DNA from: Hymenobacter volaticus
GTDB lineage: Bacteria > Bacteroidota > Bacteroidia > Cytophagales > Hymenobacteraceae
DNA length: 64,000 nt
Assembly: GCF_022921055.1 (NCBI RefSeq)
Contig: NZ_CP095063.1
Location: 62,001 to 126,000 of the forward strand
Direction of reading: 5' to 3'
The notes under the pieces are model-generated. The model saw only the letters and a program-made list of their open reading frames with translations. It searched no databases and was not told the DNA's origin. Shown piece by piece: positions 17,899 to 25,887 of the stretch (positions are counted from its first letter, which is position 1; each line of letters starts with the position of its first letter). The position numbers and the translations under genes were made by a program.

Positions 17899-18407
17899 GC
17901 GACGAAATCGCCGTCTGAGGTTGAATAGAACCCAAGCATATGGGATTGAAAACCTGATATTCGGCCCGCTTAACAAACACTAATCCCCATTGGGACTAAG
18001 TGGCCGATGCTTACCACATTTGGGTTAACTGTCAAAATCATCCCTCAGCCCTGCCCTGAAAGAACATAATTGGGTTGTGCATCTGTTCAGTTCAAATAAG
18101 CAGCCGAATAAGCTGTCATCACGCAGTCGGTTGCCACCGCTTTTGCTCCAGAAGCCCATACCATAAGCGCTGAGCAAGCGCTGGCTAGGGTCCTGCTCCT
18201 ATGCAGCACGCCTAGTGGATCGGTCTTGCTCACGCGATAGGTTTCATATGAGGTGAAACCAAGACTTACAACGCTTGCAGCGCTGCTTACCAGGAACGGT
18301 CGATATAGATGATAAGCAGCAGGAAGCAACCGAATATGGCAGTTAAGGCAGTTAGCCTTAAGCGGAATCTATAAACTAGGCTAGTAGAACGTGCGAGAAA
18401 CAAAGCT
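17899..18407. other. Gap without convincing gene
   Basis: 509 bases between convergent genes. An 80-residue minus-strand frame (18087-18329) exists but its composition is not convincing. No strong hairpin was noticed. Confidence 0.45.
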
Positions 18408-18785
18408 TTATTCAGCTTTTTTACGGGCCTTGGCTTTTCTTTTGGGGGCAACCGTAGCCGCTGTTTCCACTTGATCCTGCTGTTCTTCTACGGCCGGGTT
18501 TGAGGCTGGTACGGGGGAAGCCGTAGGTGCAACGCTCGTGACCGACGGCGTATTGGCTCGTTGCTTGGCCCAATAAGTAAGGCCAGCGGCCAACAGCGCC
18601 ACGCCGCCTACCACAACTTGTCCAGTGCTGAGTTCACCTACCTGCCGACGCAGGTCCTTGACTGTATTGAACTGCGCAAGTAGGCCATTGAAGCCTTCCG
18701 CCGCGGGAGCGGGCTTACTCTTCTTGCCTTTCTTGTTCTTTTTCTCGAGCTCCTTAGAGCTTGAATTCTTTTTGTCTTTAGCCAT
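18408..18785 (-). CDS. Hypothetical protein, lysine-rich ends with one membrane segment
   Basis: 125 residues. The first 30 are very rich in Lys and Ser (KDKKNSSSKELEKKNKKGK). They are followed by a short amphipathic stretch FNTVKDLRRQVGELS, a hydrophobic segment VVVGGVALLAAGLTYWA (about 65-82), a Pro/Ser/Val-rich linker and a basic PKRKAKARKK tail. This resembles small single-pass proteins of unknown role in this group. The ATG at 18785 was chosen because the frame upstream is not protein-like. Topology and function cannot be assigned. Confidence 0.6.
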   Translation of the reverse strand: MAKDKKNSSSKELEKKNKKGKKSKPAPAAEGFNGLLAQFNTVKDLRRQVGELSTGQVVVGGVALLAAGLTYWAKQRANTPSVTSVAPTASPVPASNPAVEEQQDQVETAATVAPKRKAKARKKAE

Positions 18786-18907
18786 GGTCGGGTAGGAAAT
18801 ACTAACCAACCTATGTACGAAGGCGGATGCGAGGTGTTCGATGCGGACTGGGGTGAAAGTCACGCGCCTGAATGAGAGGCCGATGTGCTACCGGAATGGT
18901 GCCAAGC

Positions 18908-19018
18908 CTAAGCATACAAGTAATAGTGGGCCAGCAGTAGCATTAAGCTGCTCATGAACAAGGCAATGACTAAGTCATGGCGAGAGGGAATAGTCGATGG
19001 TTTCCTGACTACCGCCAT
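18908..19018 (-). CDS. Small single-pass membrane protein, 36 aa
   Basis: A clean ATG-to-TAG frame encodes a basic, Ser/Pro-containing start (AVVRKPSTIPSRHD) followed by one hydrophobic helix (LVIALFMSSLMLLLAHYY) and ends right after it. The positive-inside pattern and the sharp end after the helix look like a real small membrane protein. No family is recognised. It lies upstream of, and on the same strand as, the lysine-rich protein at 18408-18785. Confidence 0.45.
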   Translation of the reverse strand: MAVVRKPSTIPSRHDLVIALFMSSLMLLLAHYYLYA

Positions 19019-19456
19019 GTTGAATCCCCTATCTTATCCGCCTTGTTTTAGCGGCACTTTTCCATGTTAAGTTTTTCCATAGCCAAGAATTAGCGTGCCA
19101 TCACGCGCCGGCTCAGCAGTTTGGGACCATTAGTTTGTCTTTGGCCATAAAGAAAGCATTAACTCAACTAGACCATGGGGAAGCTAGTCCACTGGCTAAA
19201 TAGTTTGGCTTTGGCTGATAAGATACACGGTTCACAAAACGATAACAGCCGCGTTACATACAAGTCAGAGACCCGTACCATCTTTGTGCACCTCTCATGG
19301 CTGCTGGTATAGTGATAACGCGCGGTGCTTAGCCCATCTGCGTGCCCGGTCTTGCAAAGCAAAGACTCGTTCGAACTGTTAAAGGGGCAAAGCTCACTAG
19401 AACAGTGTATTTCTGCTTATTCCTTATTTTCTACTACTCTAATTATTACGCTAGTT
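19019..19456. other. Gap without recognisable gene
   Basis: 438 bases that hold only chance frames. The plus-strand end presumably carries the promoter for the gene at 19457. Confidence 0.45.
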
Positions 19457-19792
19457 ATGTCTATGGCTCTATCGTATAAGCTGCGTCATACCTGGCGGTG
19501 TCTGCAGCTCTTGCCCCGTTCAAGTGCTTCTCCGGCCGTTCAGCAGGAATTGAACTCGCTGCTCGCGGCCACCGTAACGGTCTTATTCCAGTCGTACCCC
19601 GATCAACTCACCGCTGCCCAGCATCAACTGCTACGCCACTTGCTCGTTGTAGAGCACCAGTACACGATCATGCCAGAACGCGCGCTGGCCGAACCTTCGT
19701 GCTGGGAGGCAGTGCGGGACACCTTACTGGCCTCCGTAGCGGCGACGTTTCCCGCTCCGCTAGTTTTTCCTCGCCCGACTGCTGCCCCCTAG
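19457..19792 (+). CDS. Hypothetical protein, 111 aa
   Basis: Alpha-helical composition: YKLRHTWRCLQLLPRSSAS, VQQELNSLLAATVTVLFQSY, AAQHQLLRHLLVVEHQYTIM, ending in a proline-rich tail. No signal peptide is needed for this start; an upstream start at 19325 adds unlike sequence. It is followed 25 bases later by another small gene on the same strand and the two are probably co-transcribed. No family recognised. Confidence 0.5.
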   Translation: MSMALSYKLRHTWRCLQLLPRSSASPAVQQELNSLLAATVTVLFQSYPDQLTAAQHQLLRHLLVVEHQYTIMPERALAEPSCWEAVRDTLLASVAATFPAPLVFPRPTAAP

Positions 19793-19817
19793 CCTTGGTC
19801 TGCATCGCCCCCGCCTG

Positions 19818-20066
19818 ATGGCTCTTTCTCAACTTGCTTTTAGCTTATTGCCTTTAGAGCAGCAGTTGCCGCTGGTATGGCTCGGGGGCCGGTTCTTAGC
19901 CGCCCGCCACTTGGGCCCGCAGGTTGTGGCGCTTTATTCCCTGCCTCCCTTCTTGGTGGAAGTGTACTATGAGCCGGACGGCCCGACGGTGCTGCGCACC
20001 CGCACCTTGCCCGTAGGCGCACGCTTAGACGCCTATGCGGATTACCTCTCGCTGCCTTGCTCTTAA
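19818..20066 (+). CDS. Hypothetical protein, 82 aa
   Basis: A compact frame with LAFSLLPLEQQLPLVWLGGR, AARHLGPQVVALYSLPPFLV and EVYYEPDGPTVLRTRTLPVG. The pattern of alternating hydrophobic strands (VALYSLPPFLVEVYYE) suggests a small beta-sheet protein. It lies just after the 111-residue hypothetical gene. Function unknown. Confidence 0.5.
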   Translation: MALSQLAFSLLPLEQQLPLVWLGGRFLAARHLGPQVVALYSLPPFLVEVYYEPDGPTVLRTRTLPVGARLDAYADYLSLPCS

Positions 20067-20407
20067 CTTCCCCTCACTAGGCCCATATACTAGATATACA
20101 GGGTACAGTCGCGGGGGCAGCCATCCCACCAACTCAATTCCTATTTCATTCGAGGCAACCCGCTAGCACGCCGACCTAGTCGTCGTGTTGCGAATTCGAG
20201 ACGAATTGCGCAATACGCGAGCGACTTACTTGCCGCTGAGCTTATTGCAGAGCCGTTCCGGTGTTTATGCTGCCGCTAATCCGCTAAGCACATAAGTCCA
20301 GCCGACCGTGAGCAATGCTGAGTAAGTCAGAACAGGTGGCTTAGTAGCTTATCTTCTCCCCGGCAGGGCTCACCGGTGACGAAAAGAGGTAAACCGCCTG
20401 CTGGCTT
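20067..20407. other. Gap between convergent genes
   Basis: 341 bases with no protein-like frame. No clear terminator hairpin was found despite the convergent arrangement. Confidence 0.45.
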
Positions 20408-21724
20408 TTATTTGACTGGCGTTTTCAATTGAACAAAGTAGATCCTATTTCGGTCCACTTGATTGGTGGCGGGCAATAGCTTGGGCGCAAACCCATTCAA
20501 CCCATTGTCGAGCACCCCAAAATCATCATCGTTGGCAATGGCCAGCTGGTTGTTGCCAATCAGAACGAGGCCCTCGGCCTTATCGTGCGGATAAACTGGC
20601 GAGATATCCGTTAGCAAGTCCAGAACTAGGGTTTTGGTGACCGGCACAATACCAGCGGCGCTCAACCCGGTGCGGTCTTTCAACTGCTCCACCGTTAAAC
20701 CATTGTACAGCTTGCCAGCCGCCGCGTTTGCGGCATCTGAAATGTCGGTCGCCCCCGCCAAGTCGAATTGATAGACCCGCTTGAAGGTGGCCGGAGCCGT
20801 AGTATTGCCGCCATACAAGCCGTCGCGCTCCAGAGCCAGGAAGGTGGTGTTGGTGATGGCGACAATCTCGCTGCACCCTGTCAGGCTCGCGTTTTCCATC
20901 AGGTACACATACTGCTTGGTAGCACCGGTAGCGATGTCGAACGTCAAGATCCGAATCACGGTCGAGCCCGCCACGGCAGCGGCGGTTGGGTTATAGAGCG
21001 GAGACTGCAGGAGCCCAACCAGCGTCTTGCCATCGGGCGTAATGGTGAGGCCCTCCATGCCGCGGTTGGGTCGCCGCCGGGCTAGTACCGCCGGCAGCCG
21101 TCGCCCGCCCGTGCCGCTGCCGAAGGGGTTGATCCGCTCCAGCGTGCGACCCGTACCATCGAAATGCGTTATATGTGGCCCATATTCGTCGCTGACCCAG
21201 AAGGTACCATCCGCAGCCAGCACCAGGCCTTCCGAGTCGATACCCTCCGCGTCGGGAGCTAGGACCTGACCGTTCAGATCCAACGCAATTTCACCGGTAT
21301 TGCCCTGCCCAATGGGGTTAGGCAGCCCCGTCAGCAGGTGACCAGAGGCGTTCTTAAGTGAAATTGTTTGCTCGAGTACCAATTGCTGGCCCTGCCGCCG
21401 AAACTTGCCAATCTGGGGAGTAAAATCGGCCTTGCCGAAAATTATGGTGTTGGGGGCGGTGCCAGCGGCGTTCGGGCCCCGGTCGGTGAGCAGGTAGAAG
21501 ACCGTCGGGTCATTGGGGTCCTGAGCAATAGAGGAGCCAAAGCCCCCATTGTAGAGCACGGTACCATTGGGCGCAGTGGCCAACACGGTGGGGTTGCTTG
21601 CTTCCGCATAGGCCGGATACGTACCGGAACTGGACTCATCATCGTCGTTGCAACCACTCACTAGGGCACTGCAAACAAGCATTCCACTAAGCGCCCGGAA
21701 AAAGGGGTACGATGTAGCGCGCAT
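20408..21724 (-). CDS. Esterase-like activity of phytase family lipoprotein
   Basis: 438 residues. The signal peptide ends in a lipobox (SALVSGC, Cys about 25), followed by an acidic NDDDESSS linker, so it is an anchored envelope lipoprotein. The body has the pattern of the 'esterase-like activity of phytase' family (PF13449): FGSSIAQDPNDPTVFYLLTD, DSEGLVLAADGTFWVSDEYG, NRGMEGLTITPDGKTLVG and HDKAEGLVLIGNNQLAIAND. The repeated acidic/glycine turns look like calcium-binding propeller blades. The enzyme may hydrolyse phosphate esters such as phytate, but activity is not proven for most members. It stands alone. Confidence 0.87.
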   Translation of the reverse strand: MRATSYPFFRALSGMLVCSALVSGCNDDDESSSGTYPAYAEASNPTVLATAPNGTVLYNGGFGSSIAQDPNDPTVFYLLTDRGPNAAGTAPNTIIFGKADFTPQIGKFRRQGQQLVLEQTISLKNASGHLLTGLPNPIGQGNTGEIALDLNGQVLAPDAEGIDSEGLVLAADGTFWVSDEYGPHITHFDGTGRTLERINPFGSGTGGRRLPAVLARRRPNRGMEGLTITPDGKTLVGLLQSPLYNPTAAAVAGSTVIRILTFDIATGATKQYVYLMENASLTGCSEIVAITNTTFLALERDGLYGGNTTAPATFKRVYQFDLAGATDISDAANAAAGKLYNGLTVEQLKDRTGLSAAGIVPVTKTLVLDLLTDISPVYPHDKAEGLVLIGNNQLAIANDDDFGVLDNGLNGFAPKLLPATNQVDRNRIYFVQLKTPVK

Positions 21725-21929
21725 ACACGGGAAAGGAAAGGGTAGGCGGCAAAGGTTGCCTACACAAGTTGCCCCAATATTACCCGAGTGCTATGTTTTT
21801 GTTTACAATGTCGAGGAGCTTCGACTTAAGGAAGCACACGACAACCCAAGCTGCATTGGCATAAGTGAGTTGTTTGATTTACGCAAGTTTCTGTTCGAGA
21901 AGTGTAAGCGGCAGTTCTGCAGGCTGCCG

Positions 21930-21938
21930 GACCTTTGC
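21930..21938 (+). promoter_or_regulatory. GACCTTTGC box, likely -7 element
   Basis: Shares the GACCTTTG core with boxes before other genes in the window. It lies 20 bases before the ATG at 21959. Confidence 0.45.
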
Positions 21939-21958
21939 CTTACTCAACCACTACTTCT

Positions 21959-22243
21959 ATGAATATCTCAACTACTGCCGCTTCTGACGGCTTGCCATCG
22001 GCTGGGCACCCCTATTGCGGGATGTGGGTGACGCAGGATGGATACATCCGCCACGAACTGCTGCCGACTGGCCGCTACGATGAAGCACGCGGCACTCGCC
22101 ACAGCGCCTATCAAGGCCGCTATTGGGTAAAGGGCAACCACATTGACTACCGCGACGACACCGGCTTTACGGCCGACGGCGAGTTCCGCGACGGCGTACT
22201 ATATCACGCGGGCATGGTGCTCTATCGCGAGCAACCCGCTTAA
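21959..22243 (+). CDS. Atu4866-family protein
   Basis: 94 residues that match the small Atu4866 family closely: CGMWVTQDGYIRHELLPTGR, YDEARGTRHSAYQGRYWVKG, NHIDYRDDTGFTADGEF and YHAGMVLYRE. The family has a lipocalin-like small beta-barrel fold (structural genomics) and unknown function; it often lies beside oxidoreductases or regulators. The ATG at 21959 is favoured over an upstream ATA/TTG-type start because the core begins soon after. No partner gene is nearby here. Confidence 0.88.
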   Translation: MNISTTAASDGLPSAGHPYCGMWVTQDGYIRHELLPTGRYDEARGTRHSAYQGRYWVKGNHIDYRDDTGFTADGEFRDGVLYHAGMVLYREQPA

Positions 22244-22607
22244 CGCCTTTCCGCTAGCCCTATGTATAGGTGGCCGCTGTCTTACTGCGGGCTAAGGTTT
22301 TTCGCTTCAAACAGAATATCGGCATGTGCAAGGCCACGGTTTTGGGTCCGCGTTATCGATATTTCTTTCACAAAAGTGCGTACCATCTGCTGTTGCGTGG
22401 CTGGCACGAGCCCGCTCTTGCCTTACCGCAGAACAGTGACGCGGCAATAGACCGTACAAGGTTTAAAAAGAGCAGTTTGAGAAAGATGGGCGCTGTTAAG
22501 AGAGGCTTCTTGAATACGCTACCGTCTACTACTTAAACCTCAACAGCAGTAAGTTTCATTTGTAATTTGCTAGTTGCCGGCTCGGTTTTTGCGTTCTTTG
22601 TATCCTT
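22244..22607. other. Gap, possibly with a decayed fragment
   Basis: No intact gene. On the minus strand a short open stretch ending near 22295 reads MVRTFVKEISITRTQNRGLA and could be the tail of a lost gene, but it has no start and no recognised family. The right end carries the promoter of the gene at 22608. Confidence 0.4.
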
Positions 22608-23051
22608 ATGCAAGAGCTGAGGAGTCCAACCAACCGCGTTTACCTTACCATCGACACCGACCACGTTAACCGTTGGGTGGCCGTGAACTGGCAAGGTTAT
22701 TTGACTAAAGAAAGCATTCAAGCTGGCGCAATGGCTTACACGCAAGCCTTGGCTGAATCCGGCTATGGGTGCGTGCTCAACGATACGCGGGAAGTGCGCG
22801 GCCCCTGGGACCACTCGCTGGATTGGGTAATCAACGTTTGGGCTCCCCAGGCGGCTGCCGCTGGCCTGCAGTACTTTGCCATGATTACCACCCCTGATTC
22901 CTTTGCCGACGAATCGGCTAGTGCGTTTTATGCGCAGCTGACGGCTTTTCAGGCCAAGGTATTCGACAACATGCATGATGCTCAGGCCTGGCTCGGCCAG
23001 CACGCTCGGGCTATTACTCCAACAACCAACCATTCCCAAACGAAATTGTAG
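22608..23051 (+). CDS. STAS/SpoIIAA-like protein
   Basis: 147 residues with the alternating strand/helix pattern of SpoIIAA-like STAS domains: VYLTIDTDHVNRWVAVNWQG, a helix GAMAYTQALAESGYGCVLND, TREVRGPWDHSLDWVINVWA, then AAGLQYFAMITTPDSFADES and a C-terminal helix DAQAWLGQH. This type is common in Hymenobacter-like genomes next to signalling genes; its function is unknown. It is cytoplasmic and solitary here. The assignment rests on fold pattern rather than on catalytic residues. Confidence 0.65.
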   Translation: MQELRSPTNRVYLTIDTDHVNRWVAVNWQGYLTKESIQAGAMAYTQALAESGYGCVLNDTREVRGPWDHSLDWVINVWAPQAAAAGLQYFAMITTPDSFADESASAFYAQLTAFQAKVFDNMHDAQAWLGQHARAITPTTNHSQTKL

Positions 23052-23302
23052 GGAATCATGGTCGACGAAGTGGCACGTGTAGAACCCTACGGCTCTATAT
23101 AGGTCGATCCAGCGTGCGGTGCGTGATGGTTCAGTTACCCCAATTTGTCGACAGAATTGAGTGCAAGCCTGCAATGGAAACGTGCCTACAGTATCATGTG
23201 CAGCGTAGCACACCGCAAAGGCTTAGCGCTAGATCGGGGACGGCCGGCACCTAAGTGCTATTCTTGAAGAGCAAGAAACTCACTGGTGTCTCTCGACTCG
23301 TT

Positions 23303-23578
23303 TTAGAACGGAAGGAGGTCAAAGTTGAGCTCATACAGTTCCTGCCAGCTAATCACGCGGATACGCTGACTTTTCTTGTCAATAATAAAGCCCGGCGCTT
23401 CGCCACTCAGGTGCGGGGGCTGCCTGCGTGCACGCTTGTAGTGAAAGTCCACGTACCAGCAGGTTGCATACTCGGTCAGTGAAGCCAACATCCGCTGGTA
23501 GTCTAATATGACAGTACCATCGTTATCTTTTTCGGTTAGATATAACAGGGTAATGCGAATTGCTTCTTCGCGAATCAT
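23303..23578 (-). CDS. Hypothetical protein, YrhB/immunity-like, 91 aa
   Basis: Begins MIREEAIRITLLYLTEKDND and ends APGFIIDKKSQRIRVISWQE followed by LYELNFDLLPF. An N-terminal helix, a middle strand region (ATCWYVDFHYKR) and a G-F-I-I-D strand near the end resemble small YrhB-type or SUKH-like immunity proteins, but no toxin gene is nearby. Function is therefore left open. Confidence 0.55.
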   Translation of the reverse strand: MIREEAIRITLLYLTEKDNDGTVILDYQRMLASLTEYATCWYVDFHYKRARRQPPHLSGEAPGFIIDKKSQRIRVISWQELYELNFDLLPF

Positions 23579-24054
23579 AAAGCTTGTTTGTAATCGATAT
23601 TGCAGTACGGCTGCCGGACATCACTGGATTGAGTATTCTCTAAATCAGACTACTTGGCACTTTCACAACCTTTACTCTATTCCTTCTTTTATTAAAGGGC
23701 ATTTCTCGCTTAATGGGCCGAAAACGCATCATAGAATAGGTTACATATTAAATAAAATTATATTATATAAAAATAATACAAGTCAATAAATCGTCTTTTT
23801 GTCATAGACTTCTTCTATTACTTAGCTAGTGTTGCAGCATAGCAAAGCCAGTTCGCTTCCCATTTGCATGTTTCTACTCTGCTGCTCTCCACTTCCCAGC
23901 CACGTAACTATTTCCGGCCACTACTCTCCTTTAGCAGAGTAGCATCCGCTTGCAAACACGATGGTTTACAGTAGCGCTCAAAAGAAATGGGAAGGGCCTT
24001 CAAGTCGAGCCATGCTAAGCGGAAGGCAGGAAAATAAGGAGCTATCGGATTGAG
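23579..24054. other. Gap with AT-rich island
   Basis: 476 bases without a protein-like gene. The part around 23690-23830 is strikingly AT-rich (runs such as TTAAATAAAATTATATTATA) compared with the GC-rich surroundings. It could be promoter DNA of the minus-strand gene at 23303-23578 or a small acquired insert. Confidence 0.5.
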
Positions 24055-25479
24055 TTACTGCCCGTCAGTCCGGAAAGGAGATGCCGGCAAACCCGCTGCA
24101 TTGTACAAATTCACGTCGGGGACGTCGCTCCAGCCGTAGCGCACGGCTACGGGATGCTTCACTTGGTCGCTGTAGACCAAAATGCTTTTGCCTTGGATAA
24201 CCGCGGTAGCCGGCACGAACCGCTGGTCTTCGCCGGCAATCATGAAGCCTTTCAGAAGGCCATCCTTCGCCAGTAGGCCACGGTCGGTGTGAGAGAAACG
24301 CAGTTCCAGCTGATTGCCCTTAGCACTCAAAGACTGGTAGAGCGGACCACTGTATTCAATCTTCTCTCCGTAGGCCAACGCCTGCGCCGCCCGCGCTAAC
24401 CGCTCGCCGATGGGTTGCTTGTGTGTGGGGTGAATGTCGTTGGCATCGCCGCAGTCAGTGGTGACAATCAGGGCCGTGTTTAAAACCCGGCGCGTCACGG
24501 CGAGTTGTCCGTCGCGGAGCTCGGGGTGGGTGCCTTTATAGGGCGCAATCTGCACAATCAGAAACGGAAAGTTGCCTTGGTTGAAATCCTGGCGCCAGTT
24601 GCCAATCAAAGCCGCGAGCGTATTGCCGTACTGGTCGGCCCGACCGTTGTTGGATTCGCCCTGATACCAAGCCACCCCTTTCAGGGCGTAGGGCAGCAAG
24701 GGGTTGATCATACCGTTGTAGAGCCCGCTCAACTGCTCGCCGGTTGGGTGCCAGCCTTGGCCCAGATTCATGCGGGCGGCGTAGTTGCTGACAAAGCCTG
24801 CGAGTTCGGGATTAGCGGCCAAGGCGCTTTGGCTCATCCAGTCCTCCGCTGGGGTACCGCCAAAAGTAGCGTTAAGGATGCCGATGGGTACCTTCCGATC
24901 CTTATAGAGGTTCTTAGCAAAGAAGTAACCCACGGCCGTAAAATCGACTACGGTCTGCGGCGAGCATACCTGCCAGTTGCCATTCGCGTCGTCCAACTTC
25001 TCGGACGCATACTTCTGTGGGACAGTGTACTGCCGGATCTGGGGGTAGTTGGCCGCGTCGCGCTCTTGCTCCCATCGAACTAACGGCAATTGCGGCGGCC
25101 GCGGGCCCAGTTGCCGCTCCATGTTCGACTGGCCGCTGCACAACCACACCTCCCCGATCAGCACATCATTAATTGCCAAATTGTTGTCCCCGGTAACGCG
25201 CAGAGTGTAGGGTCCGCCCGCTGGTTCTTTAGCAAGCTTCACCAACCATTTGCCCGTGGCATCGGCGGTGGTCTTCACGGTTTGCTGCTTGAAGCTGACC
25301 GTGACAGCCTCACCAGGCCGGGCGCGCCCCCAAATCGGCACGTTGGCCTGCTGCTGCAACACCATGTGGTCGCTGAACAAGCTGTTCAGCGTAACCTCAG
25401 CCTGCACTGCAGGCGCGGCGAGGAGCAGGCAACTCAGCAGTCCCACGGGCCATTTAGAAATACCGGCAAACAAACGCAT
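24055..25479 (-). CDS. Sialate O-acetylesterase-family carbohydrate esterase
   Basis: 474 residues. A signal peptide (VGLLSCLLLAAPAVQA) is followed by a beta-sandwich start (NSLFSDHMVLQQQANVPIWG), a jelly-roll-like insert, and an SGNH-type catalytic domain with the nucleophile in WLCSGQSNME (about 113-121). Other family segments are GTPAEDWMS, WYQGESNNGR and the C-terminal DANDIHPTHK supplying Asp and His. It removes O-acetyl groups from glycans in the periplasm. In Bacteroidota such enzymes often serve plant polysaccharide loci, and this one lies about 5 kb from the pectin locus, so acetylated pectin is as likely a substrate as sialic acid (inference). Confidence 0.9.
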   Translation of the reverse strand: MRLFAGISKWPVGLLSCLLLAAPAVQAEVTLNSLFSDHMVLQQQANVPIWGRARPGEAVTVSFKQQTVKTTADATGKWLVKLAKEPAGGPYTLRVTGDNNLAINDVLIGEVWLCSGQSNMERQLGPRPPQLPLVRWEQERDAANYPQIRQYTVPQKYASEKLDDANGNWQVCSPQTVVDFTAVGYFFAKNLYKDRKVPIGILNATFGGTPAEDWMSQSALAANPELAGFVSNYAARMNLGQGWHPTGEQLSGLYNGMINPLLPYALKGVAWYQGESNNGRADQYGNTLAALIGNWRQDFNQGNFPFLIVQIAPYKGTHPELRDGQLAVTRRVLNTALIVTTDCGDANDIHPTHKQPIGERLARAAQALAYGEKIEYSGPLYQSLSAKGNQLELRFSHTDRGLLAKDGLLKGFMIAGEDQRFVPATAVIQGKSILVYSDQVKHPVAVRYGWSDVPDVNLYNAAGLPASPFRTDGQ

Positions 25480-25821
25480 AAGGTAAAAGGGTGAGAAGTG
25501 ACTAAGCGAGCAAGCGGCCCCGTAGCTGGTGCTTCAGCGGCCGGTCTTGCAACTTAGTACCTATTTCGTTTTTGGCACTACGCATCCTCCTGATGACGCC
25601 CTCTTACCGAGGCGACTAGGTCGTTGTAGCGCCCCTGCCCTGCCTGAATTACTCTGCACGTTTGGCTTGATTAGGCAGTCTTAACCGTCGCGCAGCCTTA
25701 GCATGAGGCAACAGGTAGTCGGAGAGCATCAGTAAAGTAACTAAGTGGCAGGAGCAGCGCTACCCCTAGCGCCGAAAGTAAAATCTGCTATAGGGCAAAA
25801 CGCCAAACAAACTGAGGTTAA
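25480..25821. other. Gap between two minus-strand genes
   Basis: 342 bases with no protein-like frame. It probably contains the promoter of the sialate O-acetylesterase gene near its left end. Confidence 0.45.
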
Positions 25822-25871
25822 CCCGGACAAAGAAGCGCCTCTAGGGATTTCTAGGCGCTTCTTTGTCCGGG
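25822..25871 (-). terminator. 19-bp perfect hairpin, likely terminator
   Basis: Positions 25822-25840 pair perfectly with 25853-25871 around a 12-base loop. It starts 16 bases beyond the stop of the minus-strand SBBP-repeat gene, the expected position for its terminator. No U tract follows. Confidence 0.75.
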
Positions 25872-25887
25872 CTCCAAACAGCGGCAT

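Noticed and set aside
18087..18329. 80-residue minus-strand frame
   Set aside because: Composition is rich in Ser/Ala/Tyr with no pattern of a folded domain and no conserved motif; likely chance.
22533..23213. 226-residue minus-strand frame
   Set aside because: Shadow of the STAS-like gene at 22608-23051, which has the more protein-like composition.
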